A stretch of DNA of 64,000 nucleotides from Streptomyces anulatus (lineage in GTDB: Bacteria > Actinomycetota > Actinomycetes > Streptomycetales > Streptomycetaceae), in contig NZ_JOEZ01000021.1 of the NCBI RefSeq assembly GCF_000721175.1, forward strand, positions 186,001 through 250,000. Direction: 5' to 3'. Of this stretch, positions 1-7,974 are shown piece after piece. The notes beneath the pieces are model-generated. The model was not told where the DNA came from and did not search any database. It saw nothing but the letters and a program-made list of their open reading frames with translations. The translations under genes and the position numbers were made by a program. The number at the start of each line of letters is the position of its first letter. The first letter of the stretch is position 1.

Positions 1-687
1 CCGGCCGCCCCGGCCGCCCCGACGCAGACCGCCCCGTCGCCCCACCCGTACGCGCGGCCCCACCCGTACGCCCAGCACCGCCCGCCCTACGGCCCCACCG
101 CCGAGCAGCCGCTCCCCCCGGCCTACTTCGCGCCCACGCCGCCCCCGCCCGCCCGGGAGCGCCGCTCCGCCGGGGCCACCGCCGCGCTCATCGCCGTCGC
201 CGTGGTGGTGGCTACAGGGGCGGGCGGATCGGTGTACGCGTTCATGAACGGCGACGGCACGGGGAAGACCGCATCCCCCGGCCCGTCGAGCTCCGCCGGG
301 GCCGGCGGCGGGCAGCAGGGCGGAACGGGAGCCGTCCCCGAGGACTTCCTGGGGACCTGGTCCGGCTCCATACCCGGCGCGCAGGGCCCGTCCTCCCGGA
401 CCTTGACGATCCGGCAGGGCGACGTGGGCGACCAGGTCCTCGCCCTCACCGCCGAGGGGCCCCTCGCCTCCGGATCCACGTACCACTGCGAGTTCACCGC
501 CCCCCTCTCCGACCGCCCGGCCGGGGACGGCCCGGTCCGCATCGGACCCTCGACGGTGTCCTCCGGCCGCCCGCTCTCCTCCTGCACGCCCGGGAAACCC
601 ACCGAGCTGACCCTGCTCCCGGACGGCAGCCTGCGCCGGTCCACGGCCGGGACGGGCGAGAGCCTGATCTACACCAAGTCCGACTGA
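1..687 (+). CDS. C-terminal part of a membrane-anchored protein, probably Ser/Thr kinase-like (start outside window)
   Basis: The frame is open from base 1, so the N-terminus lies left of the window. What is seen: a Pro/Tyr/Ala-rich linker (visible residues 1-51), a basic RERR, one hydrophobic helix (about 59-80), then an outer segment rich in Gly/Ser followed by a folded region starting near EDFLGTWSGS. A cytosolic domain, Pro-rich linker, single helix and GTWSG-type outer domain is the layout of many Streptomyces PknB-type kinases. The kinase half is inferred, not seen. It could equally be another one-helix membrane protein with a Pro-rich arm. Confidence 0.6.
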   Translation, partial: PAAPAAPTQTAPSPHPYARPHPYAQHRPPYGPTAEQPLPPAYFAPTPPPPARERRSAGATAALIAVAVVVATGAGGSVYAFMNGDGTGKTASPGPSSSAGAGGGQQGGTGAVPEDFLGTWSGSIPGAQGPSSRTLTIRQGDVGDQVLALTAEGPLASGSTYHCEFTAPLSDRPAGDGPVRIGPSTVSSGRPLSSCTPGKPTELTLLPDGSLRRSTAGTGESLIYTKSD

Positions 688-742
688 TCCGACCGATTCG
701 CCTGGTCCGACCGAGCGGACGGGTGGGCGTCGCGGGCATCTC

Positions 743-776
743 GCCCCGCGAGGTCGCGCCCCGCGAGGTCGCGCCC
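743..776. repeat. 15-bp tandem repeat, about 2.3 copies
   Basis: The unit GCCCCGCGAGGTCGC occurs at 743-757 and again at 758-772, followed by a partial third copy. It lies just past the end of the kinase-like gene, at the left edge of the accessory island, and has no visible coding role. Confidence 0.7.
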
Positions 777-784
777 GCGCGGGC

Positions 785-996
785 GTGCCGCCCGGCTCGA
801 TGACGTACCGCTTCTCCGGCATGGACTTCGACCCGGCCACCGCCCGCCGGCCCGACGCGCTCATCGAGGGCCTGTCCATCCATCGCGCCCTGGAGACCGA
901 GCCCCACGAGCGCGCCCCGACGGTCGAGGCGAGAGCCCGGATCACCGCATCGCACCGCACCTGGACTTCCCGAAGTCGTCGAAGGTCGGCAAGTAG
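785..996 (+). pseudogene. Possible relic of a TetR-family regulator C-terminus
   Basis: Bases 688-1078 hold no complete gene. In the frame from GTG 785 the residues RRPDALIEGLSIHRALETEP resemble the last helix of TetR-family regulators, which often end with such an ALxxGLxxHxALxPEP segment. There is no HTH and no upstream body. A different frame ends in a stop at 994-996. I read this as gene debris at an island boundary, but the match is short and from memory. The rest of the gap shows only the ribosome binding site of the following gene (AAGGGAG, 1062-1068). Confidence 0.3.
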
Positions 997-1078
997 CGAC
1001 GGGTTGCTGGGCTTCGAGCTCTCCGGCTGTTGCTATGAAGTGGTCGCTTTCCTCTGTGGAGAAGGGAGTTCTCGCAGG

Positions 1079-2032
1079 ATGCGAACCACAACACTGGGCA
1101 GGGACGGGCCGGTCGTCGGCCGGCTGGGACTGGGGGCCATGGGCCTCTCCTACCGTTACGCCCCGGGCCTGAGAGACAGGACCAAGGCCGTGTCGCTGGT
1201 CCAGGAGGCGGTGGACCTCGGGGCCAATCTCGTCGAGACGGCCGGTGCCTACGCGGCCGGGGACAACGAGCGGCTGATCGGTGAGGCCATCCGCGGGCGC
1301 CGGGACGAGGTCGTGCTGTGTACCGGCGGCGGGCTGCTCGGTGACGCGGACGGTGGCCTGCGGCCCGCGGGCGGTCCGCAGGCACTGCGGGACGCGGTCG
1401 ACGAGAGCCTGCGCCGGCTGCACGTGGACCACATCGACCTCTATCTGCTGCGCCGCGTCGATCCCGGCGTGCCGCTGGAGGAGAGCTGGGGCGCGCTGGC
1501 CGAGCAGGTCTGGGCGGGAAAGATCCGCATGCTGGGGCTGCCCGTCGTCACCGCGCAGGAGGCCCGCGACGCCGAAGCCGTGCACGAGGCGGCGGCGATG
1601 GCCGCCGAGGTGTCGCTGTTCACGCGCTGCGGCCTCGACGACGTCGTGCCGTACGCGGTGGAGCGCCGGATCGCGCTGCTCGCGGGCGCCCCGCTCGGCC
1701 GCGGCCTGCTGACCGGTGCGCTGTCCGGCTCCGACGACCTGGCCCCGGACGACTGGCGGCGCACCCAGCCCCGCTTCGCCCCGCGCGCCATCCGCCACAA
1801 CTTCGCCCTTACGCAGGCCGTCGCCCATGTGGCCGCCCGGCACGAGGCCACACCCGCGCAGGTCGCCCTGGCGTGGCTGCTCCGGCTCGGCGACCACGTG
1901 GTGCCGCTGCCCGGCACGAGGGCGTCGTACCACCTCGCGGAGAACCTCGGCGGCGACCGGATCCGGCTGACCGAACAGGACCTGACCGACCTGGAGTTCC
2001 TTCCCTACCCGGCGGGCGCACCCGAGGTGTGA
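1079..2032 (+). CDS. Aldo/keto reductase-fold protein with degenerate catalytic tetrad
   Basis: 317 residues, full length for the AKR family (TIM barrel). ATG 1079 is preceded by AAGGGAG with 10 bases of spacing; an in-frame upstream extension to 785 has no family similarity. Typical AKR landmarks are visible: N-terminal MRTTTLG, VDHIDLYLLRRVDP near 117-129, PLGRGLLTG, and a C-terminal VPLPGT segment. The catalytic Asp-Tyr-Lys-His tetrad reads Glu53-Tyr58-Gly83-Arg125 by eye alignment (ETAGAY for DTADxY, CTGG for ATKF, LRR for QHR). Classical NADPH carbonyl reduction is therefore doubtful. The beta-lactamase-fold gene follows 72 bases downstream and is probably co-transcribed. Confidence 0.85.
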   Translation: MRTTTLGRDGPVVGRLGLGAMGLSYRYAPGLRDRTKAVSLVQEAVDLGANLVETAGAYAAGDNERLIGEAIRGRRDEVVLCTGGGLLGDADGGLRPAGGPQALRDAVDESLRRLHVDHIDLYLLRRVDPGVPLEESWGALAEQVWAGKIRMLGLPVVTAQEARDAEAVHEAAAMAAEVSLFTRCGLDDVVPYAVERRIALLAGAPLGRGLLTGALSGSDDLAPDDWRRTQPRFAPRAIRHNFALTQAVAHVAARHEATPAQVALAWLLRLGDHVVPLPGTRASYHLAENLGGDRIRLTEQDLTDLEFLPYPAGAPEV

Positions 2033-2104
2033 GCCGGGCCCCCGGCACCCACCGCGCACCGCACAGCGCTGTCCCTGACTCTCCACCTCTTCTGGAGTTC
2101 TGAC

Positions 2105-3367
2105 ATGACGACCTCTCTGGTACGGCAGGTCCTCCCCCGGCCGCGGCCGCGGGCGGCGACGGCCGACGTGCACGGAACCACCGCGCCCGGGTTCGCCTCC
2201 GTGGGCCGCTTCTTCGAACGAGCCTGCAGAGAAGCGGGGCCGCCCGGATCGCAGGGAGCCGCGCTGGCGGTCGTACGGGACGGCGAACTGGTCGTCGACC
2301 TGTGGCAGGGCACCGCCGATCCGGTCACCGGGGCGCAGTGGACCGGCGACACCCTGGAGCCGCTGCTGACGGGCTCCCACGGAATCCTGGCCACGGCGGT
2401 CCTGCTGCTCGCCGACATGGGCGCGCTCGAACTGGACCGGCCGGTCGCCGACTACTGGCCGGAGTTCGCGGTGCGCGGCAAGGGCGCGGTGACCCTGCGG
2501 GACGTGCTGACGTTCACCGCCCGCCTCCCGGGCATGGAGGCCGGCCTCGACCAGCGGGACGTCGAGAACCCGCGCGTGATGGCGGCGCTGCTCGAACTGC
2601 ACGGCCCGGAGGAGGACCCCCGCGCCGGTGGCGTGCTGCACGGGCCGTGGACCGCCGGGTGGATCGCCGCCGAGGTGATCCGCCGGGTCGACGGCCGCGA
2701 TCTCGATCTGTTCTTCCTGGAGGAGATCGCGGGCCCGCTGGGTCTCGACGTCCACTTCGGCCTCGTACCCGACCAGCTGCCGCAGGCCGCCCGTATCTCG
2801 TACGACGCGGACTTCCGCGCCCGTTTCGCGGCGCTGGACGGCGGGGCGCGGGACGGCGGGGCGGACCAGGCGCGCGAGGCGGATCTCTTCGGGCGGGTGT
2901 GGAACAACCCGTCACCGTTCCCCGCGGACGCCGGGGTGTGGAGCGAGAGCCGGCGGCGTTACGCGGTCATCCCCTCGCTGGGGGCGTACGCGTCGGCCCG
3001 TGGTCTCGCCCGGCTCCAGGGCGTCCTGGCCGCGGATGCCGTACGGGCCCCGGGCGAGGAGCCGCTGCTGTTGTCGCGCCGCACGCTCGACCAGGCGCGG
3101 AGCTTCTGGGTCGAGGGCCTGGACCCGCTGCTCGGCGGGATCAGCGCGTACGGCGAGGGCGGCCTCCAGCTCCTCGACGAGGGCCTCCACCCGGCCGTCC
3201 GCTCCGGCGCCTTCGGCCACCAGGGCCCCGGCGGAATCGCCTACCAGGCCTGGCCGCAGGCCCGGGCCGGGGCCGCGTGGGTCCGCAACCGGCTGACGGC
3301 GGGCCCGGACACGCAGGTCCTGGACGAGGTGGCGGGCGCGGTGGCACAGGCACTGCGGACCGCCTGA
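2105..3367 (+). CDS. Beta-lactamase/EstB-fold serine hydrolase homologue, catalytic residues replaced
   Basis: 420 residues, the length of EstB/class C beta-lactamase-type esterases. ATG 2105 follows GGAG at 2093-2096. Family landmarks are clear: DLWQGTADPVTG (65-76), LELDRPVADYWPEF (108-121), EVIRRVDGRDL (190-200) and FGHQGPGG near the end. The nucleophile motif SxxK, which should precede that second block, reads Thr89-Gly-Ser-His92, and the later catalytic Tyr is replaced by His179 (LHGPWTAGW where relatives have GYHxxTYGW). I infer it no longer works as a Ser/Lys/Tyr hydrolase; a binding role or changed chemistry is possible. It sits beside an equally degenerate AKR. Confidence 0.85.
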   Translation: MTTSLVRQVLPRPRPRAATADVHGTTAPGFASVGRFFERACREAGPPGSQGAALAVVRDGELVVDLWQGTADPVTGAQWTGDTLEPLLTGSHGILATAVLLLADMGALELDRPVADYWPEFAVRGKGAVTLRDVLTFTARLPGMEAGLDQRDVENPRVMAALLELHGPEEDPRAGGVLHGPWTAGWIAAEVIRRVDGRDLDLFFLEEIAGPLGLDVHFGLVPDQLPQAARISYDADFRARFAALDGGARDGGADQAREADLFGRVWNNPSPFPADAGVWSESRRRYAVIPSLGAYASARGLARLQGVLAADAVRAPGEEPLLLSRRTLDQARSFWVEGLDPLLGGISAYGEGGLQLLDEGLHPAVRSGAFGHQGPGGIAYQAWPQARAGAAWVRNRLTAGPDTQVLDEVAGAVAQALRTA

Positions 3368-3470
3368 CCTCAGGCACCGCGGGACCGCCTGAGCCAGGCA
3401 ACGCGGACCGCCTGACACAGGCACCACGGACCGCCCGGGCCACCGCGGGACGAGGGGCCGGGACCCGGCT

Positions 3471-4106
3471 TCAGGCGGGTTCCGCCCCGTCCTCCGTCAA
3501 GCCCGCCCGGTCCGCCCGGTCCGCCCCGCCTTCCCGGCCCGCCGGGTCGACCGCGAGACCGTGGAGGACGACGTCCCAGACCGAGTCCCACACCGAGTCC
3601 CAGGCCGGGTCCCGGGTTTCGTGGTGAGCGGCCATGGCGCCCTCCGCGAGATGCGCCAGCAGGGCCACCGCGTCCTCGGGAGACACTCCGGGGCGGAGCC
3701 GCTGCGCACGGTGGGCCCGGGCGAGCAGACCACGGAGCGCCGGCAGCCAGACCTCGGCCAACGGCGCTACGCCCTCGGGCCGGTCGGCTTCCAGGCGGCG
3801 CACCGCGCGTACGAAGGGGTCCTCGTGCGCCAGCCGGGCCAGAGCGCCGATCAGGGTACGCAGTTCCCGCAACGGGTCGGCGGCCGCGATGTCCTCCACG
3901 CAGCGCCCGAAGCGGGCCCGCCCGACCCTGCGCACCTCATCGGCCAGGACGGTCTTGGTCCGGAAGTGGAAGGTCAGGGCGCCGATCGAGGTCGCCGCCC
4001 GCCAGACCACCCGCTGGAGGGAAGCACCGTCGTAGCCTCTCTCCGCGAACTCGTCGGCGGCTGCTTCCAACACGGCCTGGCGCGTTCTGGCCGCCCGTTC
4101 CTGCAT
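3471..4106 (-). CDS. TetR-family regulator of the ArpA/ScbR (gamma-butyrolactone receptor) type
   Basis: 211 residues. ATG 4106 is chosen because AAGGAGAAGG precedes it; an upstream in-frame ATG would run through the probable operator. The N-terminal block RTRQAVLEAAADEFAERGYD followed by an HTH ending IGALTFHFRTK (about 40-51) is the ArpA/ScbR pattern, usually GALYFHFxSK. Such proteins are dimeric repressors released by butyrolactone-type signals. No AfsA gene adjoins this copy; the nearest is at 12.4-13.3 kb. It is divergent from the transposase-derived gene, with a near-perfect dyad between them, which suggests auto- and cross-control. The C-terminus is Asp/Gly-rich and probably disordered. 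Confidence 0.85.
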   Translation of the reverse strand: MQERAARTRQAVLEAAADEFAERGYDGASLQRVVWRAATSIGALTFHFRTKTVLADEVRRVGRARFGRCVEDIAAADPLRELRTLIGALARLAHEDPFVRAVRRLEADRPEGVAPLAEVWLPALRGLLARAHRAQRLRPGVSPEDAVALLAHLAEGAMAAHHETRDPAWDSVWDSVWDVVLHGLAVDPAGREGGADRADRAGLTEDGAEPA

Positions 4107-4156
4107 GCGCCTTCTCCTTGGACCTCGGCAAGTAGTCGTGCTCCCCGAAAGAAATA

Positions 4157-4181
4157 TAACGAACATTCTCTATGTTTGTTA
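4157..4181. promoter_or_regulatory. ARE-like operator dyad between divergent genes
   Basis: TAACGAACAT (4157-4166) and ATGTTTGTTA (4172-4181) form an inverted repeat with one mismatch and a 5-bp centre. It is the only AT-rich stretch in the gap between the ArpA-like gene (start 4106) and the transposase-derived gene (start 4218). Its size and AT-rich arms suit the autoregulatory elements bound by ArpA/ScbR receptors; binding is inferred. Confidence 0.6.
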
Positions 4182-4217
4182 GTCTGCTCAGCGACGCTCA
4201 CCTGGGAGGGACCTGCA

Positions 4218-5339
4218 GTGACGACGACGTACGAGACGCCCGACACGGCGACGGAAAGACCGCCGGGCGATCTGTCCCGGCTCCTGTTCGGCCACTTACA
4301 CCGCTCCGACCAGCAGCGTTGGGGGCATGTGTATCTGCAGGGACTGCTGCGGACACACGGGAAGAAGACCGTGCGCCGGATGGCGGCCGTGGTGACCGGC
4401 TCGGAGGCGGCGTCGGCGTCGCTGCACCAGTTCGTCAACGCCAGCCCCTGGCAGTGGGCCCCGGTCCGCGGCGAGCTGGCCCGCTGGGCCGCCCGGTCGC
4501 TGCCGGTACGGGCCTGGACCCTGGCGCCGGCGGTGCTGCCCAAGCGCGGCGACCGCTCGGCCGGGGTGCACCGGCGCTTCCTGCCGGATGTCGGGCGCAC
4601 CGTCAACTGCCAGCTGGGCCTCGGCCTGTTCCTCGACGCCGGGCGGACACACGTGCCCGTCGACTGGCGGCTCTTCCTGCCTCCCCGGTTCACCCGTGAC
4701 GAGGCGGTGCGCGCCCGGGCGAAGATCCCCGCGACGGCCACGGCCCAGATGCTGTGGGAGCACGCCCTGTGCCTGGTCCAGGAGATGACGTCCTGGTCGA
4801 ACGGGCGGACGGCGCCGGTCGTGGCCGATCTGACGGCCCTGTGCGACATCGCACCGCTGGCGCGGCGGCTGCACGACGGCGGGCACGCCTTCGTCCTCGC
4901 CATCCCGGGCCAGACCGCCCTCGCCGGTCCTGAACTTCCGCCCGGCGAGAGGGAGTCGGCGCGCGGCCTGCTGCTGCGCCGGGGCGTACGGCACCCGGCG
5001 GGGCCGGGGCGGCAGGTCGTCTCGTGCGACGCCCCGGCACACGGGCTGCGCCCGGACGGCGAGCGCGGCCACGGGGCGGGCCGGCTGCTGGCCGAGTGGG
5101 ACACGGCCGGCGGGCGCCCGGGGCGGATCTGGCTGACGAACATCACCGACCGCCATCCGGCCGAACTGCTGGAGCTGGCCCGGTCACCCAGGGGTGCGCA
5201 GGACGCGACCCGTCGCATGGGCGAGGACTTCGGCCTCCTCGACTTCGAGGGCCGCTCCTTCCCCGGCTGGCACCGGCACATGACGCTGGTCTCGGCCGCC
5301 TACGCCAGCAGCACCCTGGAGGGCATGACCACACACTGA
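4218..5339 (+). CDS. IS701-type transposase-derived protein, DDE residues degenerate, one TTA codon
   Basis: 373 residues from GTG 4218 (GGGAGGG at 4204-4210). The order LHQFVNASPWQWAPVR, RAWTLAPAVLPKRG, VNCQLGLGLFL, VDWRLFLPPRF, then DFEGRSFPGWHRHMTLV follows IS701-family transposases. Of the DDE residues, the first (normally in a VDDTGFPK block) reads LAPAVLPK, the middle Asp (VVAD) is kept, and the last Glu position (xxExxxELG before the EGR block) reads RRMGEDFG. No terminal repeats flank it. Leucine 27 is TTA (4296-4298), so translation should need the bldA tRNA. I infer a domesticated DNA-binding protein serving the island, not a mobile element. Confidence 0.75.
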   Translation: MTTTYETPDTATERPPGDLSRLLFGHLHRSDQQRWGHVYLQGLLRTHGKKTVRRMAAVVTGSEAASASLHQFVNASPWQWAPVRGELARWAARSLPVRAWTLAPAVLPKRGDRSAGVHRRFLPDVGRTVNCQLGLGLFLDAGRTHVPVDWRLFLPPRFTRDEAVRARAKIPATATAQMLWEHALCLVQEMTSWSNGRTAPVVADLTALCDIAPLARRLHDGGHAFVLAIPGQTALAGPELPPGERESARGLLLRRGVRHPAGPGRQVVSCDAPAHGLRPDGERGHGAGRLLAEWDTAGGRPGRIWLTNITDRHPAELLELARSPRGAQDATRRMGEDFGLLDFEGRSFPGWHRHMTLVSAAYASSTLEGMTTH

Positions 5340-5343
5340 CCCA

Positions 5344-5364
5344 TTGCTTGCTTATACAAGTATA
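5344..5364. promoter_or_regulatory. Overlapping AT-rich dyads upstream of the MarR gene
   Basis: CTTG-CTTATA-CAAG (5347-5360) and TATAC-AA-GTATA (5353-5364) overlap directly after the transposase-derived gene. MarR-family repressors bind such short AT-rich palindromes in their own promoters, so an autoregulatory site is plausible. No convincing -35/-10 pair could be fixed. Confidence 0.4.
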
Positions 5365-5461
5365 TCGCGGCTGGGGCCCTCTTTACGGGCACCGAACTCC
5401 CCAGATGATTGCATGGGCATGTATCTTGTTGTTCATCGCAGTCGAGAAGGGGAGCCGTTCC

Positions 5462-5905
5462 ATGACGATCCAGCAGCAGCCACGCGCCGCCTCCGATCAG
5501 ACCATGTGGGAGGCCGTCCTCGGCCTGCACGCCTTCGTGGAGCGCCAGCTCGCGCACGCCCTGCAGCGCCGCTACGGCGTCGGCCTGTCCGAGTACCGGG
5601 CCCTGGAGGCCCTCACCCAGGCGGAGAAGGGTGAATGCCGCATGCAGGAGCTCGCGGACCACATCGGTCTGGGCCAGAGCTCCGTAACCCGCCTGGTGGG
5701 ACGCCTGGACAGCGCCGGCTACGCCTACAAGGACAACTGCGCCGACGACAAGCGCGGTGTCTTCGCCGTGATCACCGACGAAGGCCGCAAGCACTACCAG
5801 GATGCCCGCGCCACGTACGCCGACGTGCTCAGCTCGGCCCTCAACACCGCGAGCGCCGACGACCAGCTCGCCCGGGCGGTGCAAGCGCTGCGCAGCGCTG
5901 CCTGA
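5462..5905 (+). CDS. MarR-family transcriptional regulator
   Basis: 147 residues from ATG 5462 (AAGGGGAG at 5448-5454). The winged helix is clear: SEYRALEALTQAEKGECRMQ, then ELADHIGLGQSSVTRLVGRL (recognition helix, near residues 66-80) and a wing with DDKRGVFAVITDEG, the conserved DxRxxxxxLT pattern of MarR proteins. A terminator follows at once, so it is its own transcript just upstream of the biosynthetic operon. It is the likely local repressor of that operon, possibly sensing a pathway compound; the ligand is unknown. Confidence 0.9.
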   Translation: MTIQQQPRAASDQTMWEAVLGLHAFVERQLAHALQRRYGVGLSEYRALEALTQAEKGECRMQELADHIGLGQSSVTRLVGRLDSAGYAYKDNCADDKRGVFAVITDEGRKHYQDARATYADVLSSALNTASADDQLARAVQALRSAA

Positions 5906-5917
5906 CGCGACCACGAC

Positions 5918-5962
5918 AGACGGCGGGAGGCGTCCGGGGTAACCCGGCCCCCGCCGTCTTTT
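5918..5962 (+). terminator. Rho-independent terminator after the MarR gene
   Basis: AGACGGCGGG (5918-5927) pairs perfectly with CCCGCCGTCT (5950-5959), followed by TTTT. It separates the MarR transcript from the biosynthetic operon. Confidence 0.85.
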
Positions 5963-6031
5963 GCATGTTCGGGCTTGTTCACCGGCGGATACGGCAGGGT
6001 GCGTGACCTGTGACCTGGATCACTCCCGCGC

Positions 6032-6073
6032 CATATTTATATGCTTGACCATGCAAACACAATCCCGTAGGTT
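6032..6073 (+). promoter_or_regulatory. Promoter of the biosynthetic operon with overlapping palindrome
   Basis: TTGACC (6045-6050), a 17-base spacer and TAGGTT (6068-6073) fit a vegetative promoter, with transcription expected near 6080. The palindrome CATAT-TT-ATATG (6032-6043) lies directly upstream of the -35, and ATGCAA occurs in the spacer; both are candidate regulator sites. This placement rules out the in-frame ATG at 6051 as the start of the next gene. Confidence 0.65.
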
Positions 6074-6116
6074 CTCTCTCGTAGCCAGGACAGCCCATCC
6101 ACCTGAGGGGGGACCG

Positions 6117-7601
6117 TTGCCTTCGCCTCGCCTGTTGCAGGCATTCAGCAGACACGTGCAGGAACAGCCCGACAGCACCGCGCTCGTCTTCGCCGGACAA
6201 CAGGTCACCTACGCGGACCTGGAGCGGCTGACCCGCCGCACCGCCGCGGACCTCGACGGCGCCGGCTTCGGATCCGTACGCGCCCTGTGCGTCCCGGCCC
6301 ACAAGTCGCCGGAGACCGTCGCGCTGCTGCTGGCGGCCTGGCGTCAGGGGATCAACACCCTGGTCCCGTCGCCCGGTCTGGGCGCCGCCGCCCTGTCCAC
6401 GCTCATCGCCCAGGCCCACGGGCCGCTGCTGGCCACCGTGGTCACCGGCGGCGGCGTGACCCTGTCGCGGGAGGAGACCGACCCCGCGCAGGCGGACGGC
6501 TTCAGCATCCCCGACCCCGAGGAGACGCTGCTGACCCTCACCACCTCAGGGTCCACCGGCGTACCCAAACTCGTCCCGATCCGCAGCGAGGCCTTCGACC
6601 GCTTCGGGGACTGGGCGACGGACGCGTTCGGGATCGACGAAGGCACCAGTTCGCTGAGCTTCTCGCCGCTCAACTTCGACCTGGCGCTCCTCGACGTCTG
6701 GACCGTGCTGGAGGCCGGCGGCACCGTCGTACTCGCCGACGCCGGGGCCAGCGGGGACGCCGGCTATCTGCGTGACCTCGCGCAGCGCAACGACGTCACC
6801 CTGGTCCAGGGGGTGCCGCTGCTGCACCGGCTCCTGGCCGCGGACGGCGCCCGCTATCCGGCGGTCCGCACGGTCGTGTTCACCGGGGAGGCCGTCTCCG
6901 AACAGGGGTTGCGGGACACCTTCGCCGCCTGCCCGGACGCCCGCTTCCACAACGTCTTCGGCTGCACGGAGACCAACGACAGTTTCATCCACGACATCGA
7001 TCCGGGCACGTACGTGCACCCGCTGCCCATCGGCGTACCGATCGACGGCACCGACGCCGTGCTGCTGATCGAAGGGGCCGACGGCACCGAGGTCCTACGC
7101 GGCCCCGGCACCGGCGAACTCCTGGTCCACACGCCCTTCCAGACCTGCGGCTACCTGGAACAGGCCCGCAACGCGCACGCCTTCATGCCGGACCCGCGCG
7201 GCGGCGGCGCCATGTTCTACCGCACCGGCGACCTCGTCCACCGCGACGCCGACGGCCGCCACTTCCTCCAGGGACGTACCGACTTCCAGGTCAAGGTGCG
7301 CGGCGTGCGCACCAACACGCTGGAGGTCGAGACCGTCCTCGGGGCGCACCCGGACGTCATCGAGGCCGCCGTCGTCGCACTGCCCTGCCCCGAGGCCGGC
7401 ACCCGGCTGCACGCCGAAGTGGTGCGCCGGGACGGCACCTCCCTGAGCACGCTGGGCCTGCGGGCGTACGCGGCGAAGCACCTGCCGCGCCACGCCGTGC
7501 CCAGCTCGGTCGGGCTCGCCTGCACTCCGCTGCCGAAGACCCCGACCGGCAAGCCCGACCGTAATTCGATCAAGAACACCCAACTGAATGGAGCCTCTTG
7601 A
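6117..7601 (+). CDS. Free-standing NRPS adenylation enzyme (aminoacyl-AMP ligase)
   Basis: 494 residues from TTG 6117, preceded by GAGGGGGGA (6105-6113). It activates an amino acid and loads the adjacent carrier protein. Core motifs seen: A3 LTTSGSTGVPK (141-151), A4 region NFDLALLD with substrate-amine Asp188, A5 NVFGCTETND (279-288), A7 YRTGD, and A10 PKTPTGKPDR with the catalytic Lys near the end. The first pocket residues read D-L-L, as I recall for proline activators of pyrrole pathways, but the A5 stretch also places an acidic Asp where diamino-acid pockets carry one. The substrate is therefore open: proline-like or a diamino acid. It overlaps the carrier gene by one base (TGATG). Confidence 0.92.
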   Translation: MPSPRLLQAFSRHVQEQPDSTALVFAGQQVTYADLERLTRRTAADLDGAGFGSVRALCVPAHKSPETVALLLAAWRQGINTLVPSPGLGAAALSTLIAQAHGPLLATVVTGGGVTLSREETDPAQADGFSIPDPEETLLTLTTSGSTGVPKLVPIRSEAFDRFGDWATDAFGIDEGTSSLSFSPLNFDLALLDVWTVLEAGGTVVLADAGASGDAGYLRDLAQRNDVTLVQGVPLLHRLLAADGARYPAVRTVVFTGEAVSEQGLRDTFAACPDARFHNVFGCTETNDSFIHDIDPGTYVHPLPIGVPIDGTDAVLLIEGADGTEVLRGPGTGELLVHTPFQTCGYLEQARNAHAFMPDPRGGGAMFYRTGDLVHRDADGRHFLQGRTDFQVKVRGVRTNTLEVETVLGAHPDVIEAAVVALPCPEAGTRLHAEVVRRDGTSLSTLGLRAYAAKHLPRHAVPSSVGLACTPLPKTPTGKPDRNSIKNTQLNGAS

Positions 7602-7870
7602 TGAGCACCCTGAGCAACGCTGCCAACGACCCGATCCGCGACTACATCGTCCAGGAGTTCCTGGCCGGAGAGGACGCCGAGGACCTGACCGACGACTTCG
7701 ACCTCATCGAGAGCACCGTCGTCAACAGCCTCGGCCTGGTCCGCCTCATCTCCTGGATATCCGACACGTACGGCATCCCCGTCGACGACATCCCGCTGGA
7801 GCCGGCCGCCTACCGCACGCTCGCGGACATCCGCGACTTCGTCGGCCGGGCCGCTCCCGCCGTGGCCTGA
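7601..7870 (+). CDS. Free-standing peptidyl carrier protein
   Basis: 89 residues. ATG 7601 shares a base with the stop of the adenylation gene, so the two are translationally coupled. The phosphopantetheine attachment site is Ser43 in VVNSLGLVRLISWI, the pattern of type-II carriers such as RedO/PltL. The protein is acidic, as carriers are. It should hold the activated amino acid as a thioester for the dehydrogenase-like oxidase encoded downstream, after modification by the Sfp-type transferase of the same operon. Confidence 0.92.
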   Translation: MSTLSNAANDPIRDYIVQEFLAGEDAEDLTDDFDLIESTVVNSLGLVRLISWISDTYGIPVDDIPLEPAAYRTLADIRDFVGRAAPAVA

Positions 7871-7974
7871 CGGACCGGCCCCTCCAAGCGCACGACCCGC
7901 CCAGCCCGCACGGCCCGCCCACGCGGTGCACCACCAGCACACGTCCAGAACTCAGCGATGACAGGAGTACTCCC

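Noticed and set aside
494..2755. Very long minus-strand open frame opposite the left-end genes
   Set aside because: It is the antisense shadow of high-GC genes on the plus strand: Arg/Gly/Pro-rich, no family similarity, crosses several real genes.
4218..5339. Active IS701 insertion sequence
   Set aside because: No terminal inverted repeats or target duplication seen at either end, and two of three DDE residues appear replaced.
6051..6116. ATG 6051 as start of the adenylation gene
   Set aside because: It is in the spacer of a good -35/-10 pair; TTG 6117 has a strong ribosome site and matches the family start.
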